Shown here: piece after piece, positions 18,145 through 29,960 of the stretch | Numbering within the stretch: position 1 is the first letter of the stretch | How the letters are laid out: the number at the start of each line of letters is the position of its first letter | Assembly (NCBI GenBank): GCA_027490145.1 | Contig: JAIXYQ010000007.1 | Span: 62,001 to 126,000, forward strand | Source of the DNA: Planctomycetaceae bacterium | GTDB taxonomy: Bacteria; Planctomycetota; Phycisphaerae; Phycisphaerales; SM1A02 | Length of the DNA stretch: 64,000 nucleotides | Direction: 5' to 3' | Made by a program: the position numbers and the translations under genes | Notes under the pieces: generated by a model | Told to the model about the DNA's origin: nothing | The model's database searches: none | What the model saw: the letters and a program-made list of their open reading frames with translations, nothing else

Positions 18145-19395
18145 TCAGAGGCCCAGGAGCAGCCGTTCGGGCCGCTCCACGCAATCCTTGATGTGCTTGA
18201 GGAAACCGACGCTCTCGGCGCCATCGATGATCCTGTGGTCGTACGAGAGCGCGATGAACATCATCGGGCGCAGCGCGATCTGGCCGGGGTGATCGGGATC
18301 CTCCACGGCACGCTTCTTGATCGCATGCATGCCGAGGATGCCCGATTGCGGCGGGTTCAGGATCGGCGTGGCCATGAGCGATCCGTACACGCCGCCGTTG
18401 CTCACCGTGAAGGTGCCGCCGGTCATCTCATCGACGGTCAGCTTGCCGTCACGCGCACGCGTGGCGAAGTCGCGCACGGCGAGCTCGACCTGGGCGAAGC
18501 TCATGGCATCGGCGTTGCGCAGCACCGGCACCACCAGCCCGCGGTCGGTGCCCACGGCGACGGCCACGTCGCAGTAGTCGTGGTACTCGATCTCGTCACC
18601 GATGATGAACGCGTTCACGCGCGGGTAGGCGCGGAGTGCGCTGCAGGCAGCCTTGACGAAGAAGCTCATCAGGCCCAGGCCGATGCCGTGCTTCTTCTCG
18701 AAGGCTTCCTTGTGCTTCGCGCGCAGCGCCATGACTTCCGTCATGTCGACCTCGTTGAAGGTCGTCAGCGTGGCGGTGGTCTGCTGGCTCTCGAGCAGGC
18801 GCTCGGCGATGCGTTGACGGATCTTCGGCATCTTCTCGCGGCGCGAACCGCGCGATCCGGGCACGATCGCCGGCACGGGGGCTGGCTTGGGTGCGGCGGC
18901 CGCGGGTACGGCCGACGGCGCTGCCTCGGCGGGGGCGTGCTTGCCCATCGCGCCTTCGACGTCGGCGCGCGTCACGCGACCCGCAGGACCCGAGCCCTGC
19001 ACGCCTGCGAGCGAGATGCCGTGTTCCTCGGCCATCTTGCGTGCCGTCGGCGTGGCCTTCTGGTTCGGCGCGGCTTCCGCGGCAGGCGACTTCGCGGCGG
19101 CTGCCGCTGCGGTCCCCATGGGTCGCGCTGCACCGGAACCGGCCGGCTTGGAGGCGGCGGTGTCGATCTGCGCCACGGCGGCTCCGACCTTCTGGTCGCT
19201 GCCCGACTCCGCCTTCACGCGCAGCACGCCCGCGGCGGGCGCGAGCAGTTCGAGCGTGGCCTTGTCGCTCTCGATCTCGTTGAGCAGTTCGTCCTTCTCG
19301 ACCCAGTCGCCATCACCGCGCTTCCACTGTCCGAGACGGACTTCGGTGATGCTCTCGCCGGGGCTGGGGATCTTGACGTCGGTGATCTGTGCCAT
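18145..19395 (-). CDS. sucB: 2-oxoglutarate dehydrogenase E2, dihydrolipoyl succinyltransferase
   Basis: 416-aa core subunit of the 2-oxoglutarate dehydrogenase complex, which transfers the succinyl group from the lipoyl arm to CoA in the TCA cycle. Domains: lipoyl domain, residues 1-75, with the lipoylated Lys in EIESDKA; an Ala/Pro-rich linker; a peripheral subunit-binding domain about 118-155 ([22 protein letters not shown], in part); and the catalytic domain about 180-416 with the active-site HRIIDGA. A GAGGAA ribosome binding site precedes the ATG. It lies 55 nt downstream of the E1 gene. The E3 (lpd) gene is not in the window. Confidence 0.95.
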   Translation of the reverse strand: MAQITDVKIPSPGESITEVRLGQWKRGDGDWVEKDELLNEIESDKATLELLAPAAGVLRVKAESGSDQKVGAAVAQIDTAASKPAGSGAARPMGTAAAAAAKSPAAEAAPNQKATPTARKMAEEHGISLAGVQGSGPAGRVTRADVEGAMGKHAPAEAAPSAVPAAAAPKPAPVPAIVPGSRGSRREKMPKIRQRIAERLLESQQTTATLTTFNEVDMTEVMALRAKHKEAFEKKHGIGLGLMSFFVKAACSALRAYPRVNAFIIGDEIEYHDYCDVAVAVGTDRGLVVPVLRNADAMSFAQVELAVRDFATRARDGKLTVDEMTGGTFTVSNGGVYGSLMATPILNPPQSGILGMHAIKKRAVEDPDHPGQIALRPMMFIALSYDHRIIDGAESVGFLKHIKDCVERPERLLLGL

Positions 19396-19450
19396 GGTTC
19401 CTCGCAGGGGATTGTGTCACGGCTCGTGCAGGTCTGCACGAGCGGGCGGA

Positions 19451-22321
<2,871 letters not shown>

Positions 22322-22492
22322 TGGGGGTGCTCCTGGCGGGGCGTGCGAAACCGGCGTTGGACAGCGCCAGCCGGGCGGTCGAGGATAGGGCAAAACCGCA
22401 GCGGATTCATGCCCAAAGCACGGTCGGACGGCGTCATGACGGCGGGCTCGGCGTCACCCCTCGTGCGTCCGGGAATCAACGTGGCGAAGAGT

Positions 22493-24823
22493 TCACAGGA
22501 GCGCGACGGGATCGACGTCCACGGCCAGGTGGTCGCTGGGCACGATGGCACCAGCCGAGCGTCCTGCGGCAATGAGGGTCGCGAGCGCGGAGGCGTTTGG
22601 TGCCAGCAGCTCGATCTGGACCCGGAATCGGTCGTTGATGCGGCCGATCGGGCAATCGGCGGCTGGGCGGATCAGGACCCCGGCCGCTGCCGGCAGGGTG
22701 AGAAGTCGGGCGACCACCGCGCGGCCAGCGGCTAACGCCCGATCATGGTCTGCATCGCGCAGCACCAGGCGCGCCAGACGCTTGGCAGGGGGCAGTCCGA
22801 AGGCCTTGCGAGCAGCCAGTTCACTCGCCGCAAAGGCCTCGAAGTCCTGCTGGGCCGCCCACTGGATTGCCGGCGCATCGGGCTGGAAGGTCTGCACGAT
22901 CGCCAGGCCGGCGGCATCGCCTCGGCCGCAGCGGCCAGCGACCTGACTGACCAATTGATAGGTTCGTTCCGTTGCTCGAAAATCGGGCAAATTCAGCGCA
23001 GTATCAGCGCTGATCACGCCAACAACGCGTACATTCGGGAAATCGAGGCCCTTGGCGATCATCTGCGTGCCCAGCAGGATCCGAACCTCGCCGCGGCCGA
23101 ACCGCCCCAGCACGTCGTGAAAGTGCGCGGCCGTTTGGGTGGTGTCCCCGTCGACTCGGGCCAGCGCCCCCGCAGGCAGGTCAGGGAAGGTGCGCTCGAG
23201 TTCCTCCTCCACCCGCTGCGTGCCCAGGCCAAAGATGCTGATCGGGCCCCGGCAGACCGGGCATCGCTCCGGAAGCCGAAGTTCCGACAGGCAGTGATGG
23301 CACCGGACGAAGCCACCCTTGGGCAGTCGAGTGTCGCGGTGGGCGACCATGCCAGCGTCGCAGCGATCGCACTCCATGCACCAGTTGCAGTCCTTGGCCG
23401 CGCAGACGATCGAGTTGGCGTACCCGCGGCGGTTGAGCAGGATGATGGCTTGCCCGCCCTCGTCGAGCGTTCGACGGAGTGCGCGTTCGAGGGTCGGTCC
23501 GATCAGGTGCACGCGGCGATCCGTCCAGGCGCGTTGTTCGGCTCGGAAGTCGACCAGTTCGACGCGGGGCGTACGCAGGCCTGGTGCGCGACGGGAAAGT
23601 CGGTGCAGGTGCACCACGCCGCGCTCGGTGGCGTTCCACCAGGTCTCAAGGCTCGGCGTGGCGCTGCCCAGGAGGACCGGGCAGCCAGCCAGCTGCGCGC
23701 GGCGAATCGCGGTGTCCCGACCGTGGTAGCGCGGCTGCTGGTCCTGTTTGTAGCCGGTGTCATGCTCCTCATCGACGATCACCAGGCCCAGGTCGCCGTC
23801 GGGGATCGGCGCGAAGACGGCGCTGCGAGCACCGACCACCACGCAGGGCCCGGGTTGTGCGGCCAGGCCCCACTGCTCGTTGCGTTGGGCCGCCGTCAGG
23901 CCGCTGTGCAGCACGAGCACGCGATGCGCCGCCAGTCGCGCCATGACGCGACCGCTGGTCTGCGGCGTCAGGGCGATCTCGGGCACCAGCAACACGGCGC
24001 TCTTGCCGCGCTGCAGCGTGCGCTCGATGAGCTGCAGGTAGACCTCGGTCTTGCCGCTGCCGGTCACACCGAAGAGAAGATGCTGGGAAAAACCGTGTTC
24101 TGCGCTCGATGCCACGGCCTCGACCGCGGCGCGTTGCTCGTCGGTCAGGTTGGGGACCGCGAGGGTCCCGACCGCTGCATCGGCCCACCTGGCCTGGACT
24201 TCGGTGCGTTCGACCGCACGCACGAGCCCACGCCTGGCCAGCCCGCGCAGCGGCTCCTTCGTGGCGACGCCCGAGCGTTCCAGCAGCTCAGCCTCATCGA
24301 GTTCGCCGGCTGCGGACGCGAGGCACTCCAGCAGGGCGCGCTGCTGTGCACTGAAGCGTCCTTCCTGAACCGTATCGGGAACGATCGACCAGGATCGCCG
24401 CGTCACGGTGCCGACGCGCCTGCGCACGGCCGAGGGCACCATGCTCGACAGCGTCACGCCGATCGGCGCGCCGTAGTACGCGCTGATCCAGCGGCCGAGT
24501 GCCAGCAGTTGTGAGGGCAGCGGCATGGCGGACTCGTCGCGACCATGCAGCGGCTTGGCACGCGCGGGATCGAGTGAGCCGAGCAGTTCAGCACCTCCGC
24601 GCTGCACGACGTACCCATCGACCGTGGCGTTCCCCCGGCCGAGCGGCACGCTGACGCGGTCGCCCTCACGCACGTCGGCGAGCGTTGCCGGGACCGAATA
24701 GGTCAGACCATCGGGATAGCGGTCCACGCCGCGCTCGACCGCCACCTGGACGAACTCGCGGGCCCCGACGGCGTCATCGCTGAACAGACCCCCGTCCGGA
24801 CCTGTCGCCGGTCCGTCCGTCAT
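22493..24823 (-). CDS. priA: Primosomal protein N' (PriA), replication-restart helicase
   Basis: 776-aa superfamily 2 helicase that reloads the replisome at stalled forks. The N-terminal DNA-binding domain begins near residue 25. The helicase core has Walker A FGVTGSGKTEVY (about 250), a DEEH box in VIVDEEHDTGYKQ, and PRYHGRD. A zinc-binding insert with paired Cys (CNWCMECDRC, CHHC, CPVC) lies near residues 475-525, and the last motifs are ILLGTQMIAKGLDFPN and QVAGRCGRGD. Length and order are typical. The ATG overlaps the TGA of carA by 4 nt, so it is probably translated by coupling to carA. Confidence 0.95.
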   Translation of the reverse strand: MTDGPATGPDGGLFSDDAVGAREFVQVAVERGVDRYPDGLTYSVPATLADVREGDRVSVPLGRGNATVDGYVVQRGGAELLGSLDPARAKPLHGRDESAMPLPSQLLALGRWISAYYGAPIGVTLSSMVPSAVRRRVGTVTRRSWSIVPDTVQEGRFSAQQRALLECLASAAGELDEAELLERSGVATKEPLRGLARRGLVRAVERTEVQARWADAAVGTLAVPNLTDEQRAAVEAVASSAEHGFSQHLLFGVTGSGKTEVYLQLIERTLQRGKSAVLLVPEIALTPQTSGRVMARLAAHRVLVLHSGLTAAQRNEQWGLAAQPGPCVVVGARSAVFAPIPDGDLGLVIVDEEHDTGYKQDQQPRYHGRDTAIRRAQLAGCPVLLGSATPSLETWWNATERGVVHLHRLSRRAPGLRTPRVELVDFRAEQRAWTDRRVHLIGPTLERALRRTLDEGGQAIILLNRRGYANSIVCAAKDCNWCMECDRCDAGMVAHRDTRLPKGGFVRCHHCLSELRLPERCPVCRGPISIFGLGTQRVEEELERTFPDLPAGALARVDGDTTQTAAHFHDVLGRFGRGEVRILLGTQMIAKGLDFPNVRVVGVISADTALNLPDFRATERTYQLVSQVAGRCGRGDAAGLAIVQTFQPDAPAIQWAAQQDFEAFAASELAARKAFGLPPAKRLARLVLRDADHDRALAAGRAVVARLLTLPAAAGVLIRPAADCPIGRINDRFRVQIELLAPNASALATLIAAGRSAGAIVPSDHLAVDVDPVALL

Positions 24824-26046
24824 GCCCCGACCGGAACGGCCTTGGCGGCTTCGGCTGGCGCAGCCTGGGCGATGGCCATGTCCTGGGCCCGGATGGGCTG
24901 ACCTGACTCCATCATCGCGATGAAGCAGTCGAAGAGGTAGTCGCTGTCGTGCGGACCCGGCGAGGCTTCAGGGTGGTACTGCACGCTGAAGATAGGCTTG
25001 GTCAGGTGCCGGAACCCGGCGCAGGTGCCGTCGTTCAGGTGCACGTGGGTGACTTCGCCGCCGGCGGCCTCGAGCGACGCGGGATCCACGCAGAACCCGT
25101 GGTTCTGGCTGGTGATCTCGATGCGGCCGGTGAGCAGGTTGCGCACGGGCTGGTTGCTGCCGCGGTGACCGAACTTGAGCTTGTAGGTGGTGGCGCCCAG
25201 CGAGAGCGCCAGCAGTTGGTGACCGAGGCAGATGCCGAAGGTCGGCACGTTCCCCGCCACGGCGCGCAGGGTCTGGATCGTGGCCTGCACCGCCGCCGGG
25301 TCGCCTGGACCGTTGCTGATGAACAGCCCATCAGGCTGTTGCGCCAGGAGATCGGCCGCCGAGGCATCGTGCGGCATGGCGATGACGTCGCAGTTGCGTT
25401 CGGCCAGGTTCCTGTAGATGTTTCGCTTGGCGCCGCAGTCCAGCGCAACGACCTTCAGGCGCCGCACGGCGCGCCGCACCAGGTGTTCGCCGCGTGGAAC
25501 CCAGTCACCAAGGTCCTCGCTCCATGCACTCGCGCACGAAGGGCTGACTTCGCTCGCGAGATCCTGGCCGGCCATGGATGCGGCGGCCTGCGCGCGCGCG
25601 ACGAGTTCGGCATCGGTCAGCGACGGGTCGGTGCTGATCACGCCATTCATGGCCCCGCTGGTCCTGAGGATGCGCACGAGCGCCCGGGTGTCGATCCCGG
25701 AGATGCCGACGATGCCGTGCGACGACAGCCACGACGACACATCGTTGCATGCCCGGTAATTGCTCGTCATCCGCGAGAGTTCGCGCACCACGAAGCCGGC
25801 CACGCAGGGCTTGCCGCTCTCGACGTCGTCGGCAGCAACCCCATAATTACCGATCTGCGGCGCCGTCATCACCAGAATCTGCCCGGTGTAGCTCGGATCG
25901 GAGAGCGCCTCTTGGTAGCCGCACATGGCCGTGTTGAACACGACTTCGCCGGTGCCCTGGACCGCAGTGGCCCCAAAGCCCGTGCCGTGGAAGACCGCGC
26001 CACTCGCCAAGGCGAGGCGCGCCGGAGTCGACGCATGCTGATTCAT
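24820..26046 (-). CDS. carA: Carbamoyl-phosphate synthase small (glutaminase) subunit
   Basis: 408-aa glutamine amidotransferase subunit that supplies ammonia for carbamoyl phosphate in arginine and pyrimidine synthesis. The N-terminal domain has GYQEALSDPSYTGQI, and the class I amidotransferase domain has the nucleophile in FGICLGHQLLAL and the His/Glu in QYHPEASPGPHDS. ATG 26046 was chosen because the true N-terminus (LASGAVFHGTGFGA) follows soon after; the open frame continues antisense to the secretin gene, but that part is not coding. TACCAT ends 9 nt before the ATG, with no Shine-Dalgarno. The large subunit gene carB is not in the window. Confidence 0.95.
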   Translation of the reverse strand: MNQHASTPARLALASGAVFHGTGFGATAVQGTGEVVFNTAMCGYQEALSDPSYTGQILVMTAPQIGNYGVAADDVESGKPCVAGFVVRELSRMTSNYRACNDVSSWLSSHGIVGISGIDTRALVRILRTSGAMNGVISTDPSLTDAELVARAQAAASMAGQDLASEVSPSCASAWSEDLGDWVPRGEHLVRRAVRRLKVVALDCGAKRNIYRNLAERNCDVIAMPHDASAADLLAQQPDGLFISNGPGDPAAVQATIQTLRAVAGNVPTFGICLGHQLLALSLGATTYKLKFGHRGSNQPVRNLLTGRIEITSQNHGFCVDPASLEAAGGEVTHVHLNDGTCAGFRHLTKPIFSVQYHPEASPGPHDSDYLFDCFIAMMESGQPIRAQDMAIAQAAPAEAAKAVPVGA

Positions 26047-26055
26047 CGATGCGCG

Positions 26056-26061
26056 ATGGTA
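26056..26061 (-). promoter_or_regulatory. -10 hexamer TACCAT before carA
   Basis: Ends 9 nt before the carA ATG; no Shine-Dalgarno. Predicted transcription start is 2-3 nt upstream of the ATG or at it. Confidence 0.55.
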
Positions 26062-26090
26062 GCGATTGAGGGGAGCCATCCGGACCAGTC

Positions 26091-26120
26091 TTGCGAATGT
26101 TCGGTGGATGGCGGTACGCT
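26091..26120 (+). promoter_or_regulatory. Candidate promoter of the secretin unit
   Basis: TTGCGA (26091-26096) and TACGCT (26115-26120) are separated by 18 nt, and the secretin ATG is 76 nt further on, with GGAG near the start. Weak evidence; it shares the 150-nt divergent gap with the carA promoter. Confidence 0.35.
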
Positions 26121-26196
26121 CTGCGACCCGCCGCTCGCGGCCTGACCGACAGCCCCACGACCGATCGTCAAGATTGCCCCCACGGAGCGCCCCAGC

Positions 26197-29142
26197 ATGC
26201 ACTGCCAGCCCTTTGCCCGCTTCCTGATCGCCTCGTCCGTCGCCGCGACCTTGCTCGCCATGCCGACGACTGCCCAGGACGGTCGCCCCGCGCTCGACGA
26301 CCCGTCGGCTGACCAGCCCGCTCCGCGCGGCCGAGCCACCGCCACGCCGGCGCCGACGCAGGCCGACCGCGACGCGGCTTCGGCTCGCCGCGCCCGGTTG
26401 GTGACCGACACGCTCCGCTCCGAAGCCAAGGCCCAGGCCTCGGCCGGCAACTGGGAAGCGGCACTCGACTACTGGAACGAGGTCCTGAAGTCGGTCCCCG
26501 GCGACAAGGAAGCACTCGACGGCGTCGAGCAGGCCCGCGCCGCGATGAACCAGGGCTCCATGGTCGACACCGTGGCCGACGACATCTCGCTGCTGCGCCA
26601 GCGCCGCGAGGTCGAGGCCCAGTCGGCCGTCCGCCGCGCCACCGAACTCAAGCAGAAGGGCGACTTCGACGGCGCCATGCGCGTCATGACGGCCGCCCGG
26701 CTGAAGGTCGAGCAGGCCCGTGACTACCTGACCCCGGGCATGGTCGATTCGCTCATGGTGCAGATCGATGAGCTCATCGCCGACATCAACGAGAGCCGCA
26801 CCCTGTCCCTGATGGTCGAGCAGGACAAGACCCGCGAGCAGGCCTCCAAGACCGCCCGCGACCAGCAGCGCGCCGAGCAGACCAAGCGCGACCAGGTCGT
26901 CAACGAGAACATCCGCCGCGTGCGTGAACTGCAGCTGCAGCAGAAGTACGACGAGGCCCTCACGCTGCTCGACGCGACGCTCACGCTCGACCGCTACAGC
27001 CAGGCCGCCCTGGCGCTGCGCGACGCCATCGAGACCGCCAAGAGCTACCGCGACTACAGCGTGGCCATCGGCGAACGCGCCCGCGGCTACACCCAGATGT
27101 CCAAGGATGCGATCGAGGGCATGATCGCCCCGCGTCGCAACGTGCTCGGCGCAGGCCCCAAGTCGACCAACGGCAAGATGGTGTACCCCGAGGACTGGCG
27201 CCAGCTCTCGCTGCGCCGCTCCGGTGCCGCCGGCTTCTCGGATTCGGCCGCCGATGCCCAGGTCCTGGCGTCGATCGAGTCCACCCCGGTCAACCTGGCC
27301 TCGGCGGACTACTCGCTCGAGCAGGCGATCGACGTGATGGAGAAGATCGCCCGCACCGACAACCCCGGCCTGAACATCGTGCCTGACTGGCGCGCCCTGG
27401 CCGAGGCCGGCATCGACCGCGAGGCCCGCGTGCGCCTGGATGCGCTCGAGGGGGTTCCCATGGACGTCGCCCTGACGCGCGTGCTCGAGCAGTACGGCGA
27501 AGGCACCTCCAGCCCCGCGTTCACCGTGACCGATGGCATGGTGGTCGTGAGCACGCCGGAGTCGATCCGCCGCAACGTGATGATCGAGGTGTACGACATC
27601 CGCGACCTGCTGCTCGAGATCCCGTACTTCGACAACGCTCCCGACTTCAGCCTCGAGAAGGGCATCAGCCAGGGCACCGGCGACGGTCTGACGCCGTCGC
27701 AGGGCGGCCAGCTCTTCGGCGCGAAGAAGGATGAGAGCCCCGCCAAGACGCGCGATTCGATCGAGCAGGACGTCATGAACCTGATCCAGATGCAGACGGC
27801 CGACGTCGGCGACTGGAAGGACCAGGGCGGCAACACTGGTTCGATCTCGCCGATGAACGGCAACCTGATCGTGACCAACACCGCGCAGGCCCACCGCGAG
27901 ATCGAGGGCCTGCTCAACAAGATGCGCGAGGTGCGCGCCCTGCAGATCGCGATCGAAGCCCGCCTGATCAACGTGGACCTCGAATGGTTCGAGCAGATCG
28001 GGATCGACTTCGACCTGTACTTCAACTCGAACCCCGCGATGTACGACGCGGCGGTGGCGCAGGACCCGAACTTCCAGCTGCGGGACTTCTTCTTCCAGAA
28101 CATCCCCGGCTCGGCGCCGCCGCAGGGCAACAGCAACATCGGCCGGCTTCGCAACCCCGTGACCTTCACCGGCATCGGCCAGGACAGCGACCTTCCCGGC
28201 GCGGTCCCCAACACCGGCGGTGCGGTTGGCGTGGGCAACGGTGGTGACATCGACTACACCTATCCCGGCCAGTTCTTCAACCCCGTCGGCGTGCGCCGCG
28301 AGGGTGAGGCCTACGGCTCCAGCGGCGAATCGAACGGCTTCTCGCCGGTGAACGTGCAGCAGGAAGGCCTGCCGCTCGTCAACGCCCTCGCCGCGGCCAG
28401 CCAGTCGCCCTTCGTGCTGGCGGCGCTTGGTTCGCCCGCCCTGTCCACCGGCTTCACCTACCTCGACGACGTCCAGATCGACCTGCTCGTGCAGGCGACG
28501 CAGGCCGACCAGCGCAACTCGGTGCTCACCGCGCCGCGCCTTACGCTCTTCAACGGCCAGCGTTCCTGGATCAGCATCGCCAAGGGCATCACCTACGTGT
28601 CGGGCCTCGAGCCGATCACCGGCAACAACGCCGCAGGATTCGAGCCCATCACCAACGTCGTGTTCGAGGGCTTCGTGCTGGACCTCGATGCCGTCATCAG
28701 CGCCGACCGTCGCTACGTGACGATGAACGTGCGCTTCGGCCTGAACGAGAACGTGAACTTCACCCCCGTGACCGTGACGGGTGCGGCAGGCGGTGGCGGC
28801 GGCGACGGCGGCGGTGGCCGTGCGTCGCAGTTCTCCGGCACGATCCAGCTGCCCAGCCTCCAGGGTTCCGAAATCCGCACATCCGTGAGCGTTCCCGACA
28901 AGGGAACCATCATGCTCGGTGGGCAGATCCTCATGAACGAGATCGAGATCGAGGTCGGCGTTCCCGTCCTCAGCAAGATCCCGATCGTCAACCGGTTCTT
29001 CACCAACCGCCTGACCACCCGCAGCGAGAAGACCCAGATGCTGCTCATCCGTCCCGAGATCATGATCCAGCAGGAAATGGAAGACGACCTCTTCCCCGAC
29101 CTGCGGTCGCAGCTCGGCGAGGGTTCCGCCGGCGGCTTCTGA
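26197..29142 (+). CDS. Secretin-domain outer-membrane protein with N-terminal TPR region
   Basis: 981-aa exported protein. The signal peptide ends near residue 27 (MPTTAQ). A helical TPR-like region rich in Arg/Glu/Gln follows (about 60-300), then N-domain-like modules (FTVTDGMVVVSTPESIRRN, about 440-465; MNGNLIVTNTAQAHREIEGLL, in part). The C-terminal secretin domain (about 680-960) has VSVPDKGTIMLGGQI, VPVLSKIPIVNRFF and KTQMLLIRPEI, which match type II/III secretins. A Gly-rich loop sits near residue 868. No other secretion genes (ATPase, inner-membrane ring, pseudopilins) are nearby. GGAG lies shortly before the ATG. The secretin call is secure; the transported substrate is not known. Confidence 0.88.
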   Translation: MHCQPFARFLIASSVAATLLAMPTTAQDGRPALDDPSADQPAPRGRATATPAPTQADRDAASARRARLVTDTLRSEAKAQASAGNWEAALDYWNEVLKSVPGDKEALDGVEQARAAMNQGSMVDTVADDISLLRQRREVEAQSAVRRATELKQKGDFDGAMRVMTAARLKVEQARDYLTPGMVDSLMVQIDELIADINESRTLSLMVEQDKTREQASKTARDQQRAEQTKRDQVVNENIRRVRELQLQQKYDEALTLLDATLTLDRYSQAALALRDAIETAKSYRDYSVAIGERARGYTQMSKDAIEGMIAPRRNVLGAGPKSTNGKMVYPEDWRQLSLRRSGAAGFSDSAADAQVLASIESTPVNLASADYSLEQAIDVMEKIARTDNPGLNIVPDWRALAEAGIDREARVRLDALEGVPMDVALTRVLEQYGEGTSSPAFTVTDGMVVVSTPESIRRNVMIEVYDIRDLLLEIPYFDNAPDFSLEKGISQGTGDGLTPSQGGQLFGAKKDESPAKTRDSIEQDVMNLIQMQTADVGDWKDQGGNTGSISPMNGNLIVTNTAQAHREIEGLLNKMREVRALQIAIEARLINVDLEWFEQIGIDFDLYFNSNPAMYDAAVAQDPNFQLRDFFFQNIPGSAPPQGNSNIGRLRNPVTFTGIGQDSDLPGAVPNTGGAVGVGNGGDIDYTYPGQFFNPVGVRREGEAYGSSGESNGFSPVNVQQEGLPLVNALAAASQSPFVLAALGSPALSTGFTYLDDVQIDLLVQATQADQRNSVLTAPRLTLFNGQRSWISIAKGITYVSGLEPITGNNAAGFEPITNVVFEGFVLDLDAVISADRRYVTMNVRFGLNENVNFTPVTVTGAAGGGGGDGGGGRASQFSGTIQLPSLQGSEIRTSVSVPDKGTIMLGGQILMNEIEIEVGVPVLSKIPIVNRFFTNRLTTRSEKTQMLLIRPEIMIQQEMEDDLFPDLRSQLGEGSAGGF

Positions 29143-29172
29143 TCCAGTCCACCAACCCTTCGGGCAAGCACC

Positions 29173-29532
29173 ATGGCCAACGACAGTTCCCGCCTGCGCA
29201 TCAGCGCCGTCAACGACGTGGTGCGCATCGACTTCGTCGACCGCGACATCCTCGATGAGGCCACCATCCGGCAGATCGGCCAGGACATCCAGCGCAAGCT
29301 CGAACCGATGAGCGCCCCCAAGGTGCTCATGTGCTTCACCGTGGTGGAGCACCTCTCGTCGGCCGCGCTCGGCACCCTCATCACGGTGAACAGCCTCGTG
29401 AAGAAGAAGGGCGGCACGCTGCGCCTGGCCGAGATCCGTCCCGAGATCCTCGAGGTCTTCTACATCACGAAGCTGAACAAGCACTTCAGCATCGACGAGT
29501 CGGCCGAGGCCGCCCTCAAGGCGCTCGCCTGA
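29173..29532 (+). CDS. STAS-domain anti-anti-sigma factor
   Basis: 119-aa single STAS domain of the SpoIIAA/RsbV type. Such proteins bind an anti-sigma kinase when unphosphorylated and so free its partner. The core has VVRIDFVDRDILDE and the loop EHLSSAALGTLI, where Ser62 or Ser63 aligns with the phosphorylatable Ser of SpoIIAA. The next gene, 8 nt downstream, encodes an RsbW/SpoIIAB-like ATPase, so the two are a likely partner-switching pair. The secretin gene ends 30 nt upstream. No sigma factor or PP2C phosphatase is adjacent, so the final target is unknown. Confidence 0.88.
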   Translation: MANDSSRLRISAVNDVVRIDFVDRDILDEATIRQIGQDIQRKLEPMSAPKVLMCFTVVEHLSSAALGTLITVNSLVKKKGGTLRLAEIRPEILEVFYITKLNKHFSIDESAEAALKALA

Positions 29533-29540
29533 GCCCTGCC

Positions 29541-29960
29541 ATGTCGGCCCGCATCGAAGGCCACGCGATCCTCCGCGGCCCGCGTGCCGAGATCGACGCG
29601 TGCCAGTCGGCCGTCGAGCAGGCGATGACCGAGCACGGCTATGGCCGCGAGGCGCTCTTCGCGGTGCGTCTGGCCCTCGAGGAGGCTCTGGTCAACGCGA
29701 TCCGCCACGGCAACCGACACGTGCCCGATGGGCAGGTCGACTTCCGGTGGAGCGTGGATGCCGACGAGGCCCGCTTCGACGTGCAGGACCAGGGCGAGGG
29801 TTTCGATCCCGATGCGGTGCCCGACCCGACCGAGGACGACAACCTCGAGATCCCGTCCGGCCGCGGCATCATGCTCATGAAGGCCTACATGTCCGAGGTC
29901 GAGTACCGCGGTCCGGGCAATCACCTGGCGATGGTCTACAGGAAGTCGAAGGACGCATGA
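29541..29960 (+). CDS. Anti-sigma factor / serine kinase-type ATPase (RsbW/SpoIIAB-like)
   Basis: 139-aa GHKL-fold ATPase. The N-box LALEEALVNAIRHGN (about residues 45-60) has the conserved Glu and Asn, the G1 box is DVQDQGEGFDP, and the G2 box is PSGRGIMLMKAYM. All ATP-site motifs are intact, so it should phosphorylate the STAS protein encoded just upstream. Members of this family hold a sigma factor or another regulator until the STAS partner is dephosphorylated. ATG 29541 gives the full-length domain. The stop overlaps the start of the next gene (ATGA). Confidence 0.87.
   Translation: MSARIEGHAILRGPRAEIDACQSAVEQAMTEHGYGREALFAVRLALEEALVNAIRHGNRHVPDGQVDFRWSVDADEARFDVQDQGEGFDPDAVPDPTEDDNLEIPSGRGIMLMKAYMSEVEYRGPGNHLAMVYRKSKDA

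Noticed and set aside
22382-22387. TATCCT as a -10 for sucA
   Set aside because: It lies about 60 nt from the GTG start and has no convincing -35; too weak to list as a feature.
26047-29484. Upstream extension of the carA frame antisense to the secretin gene
   Set aside because: The family N-terminus begins at 26046, and the opposite strand carries a secure secretin gene and an STAS gene.
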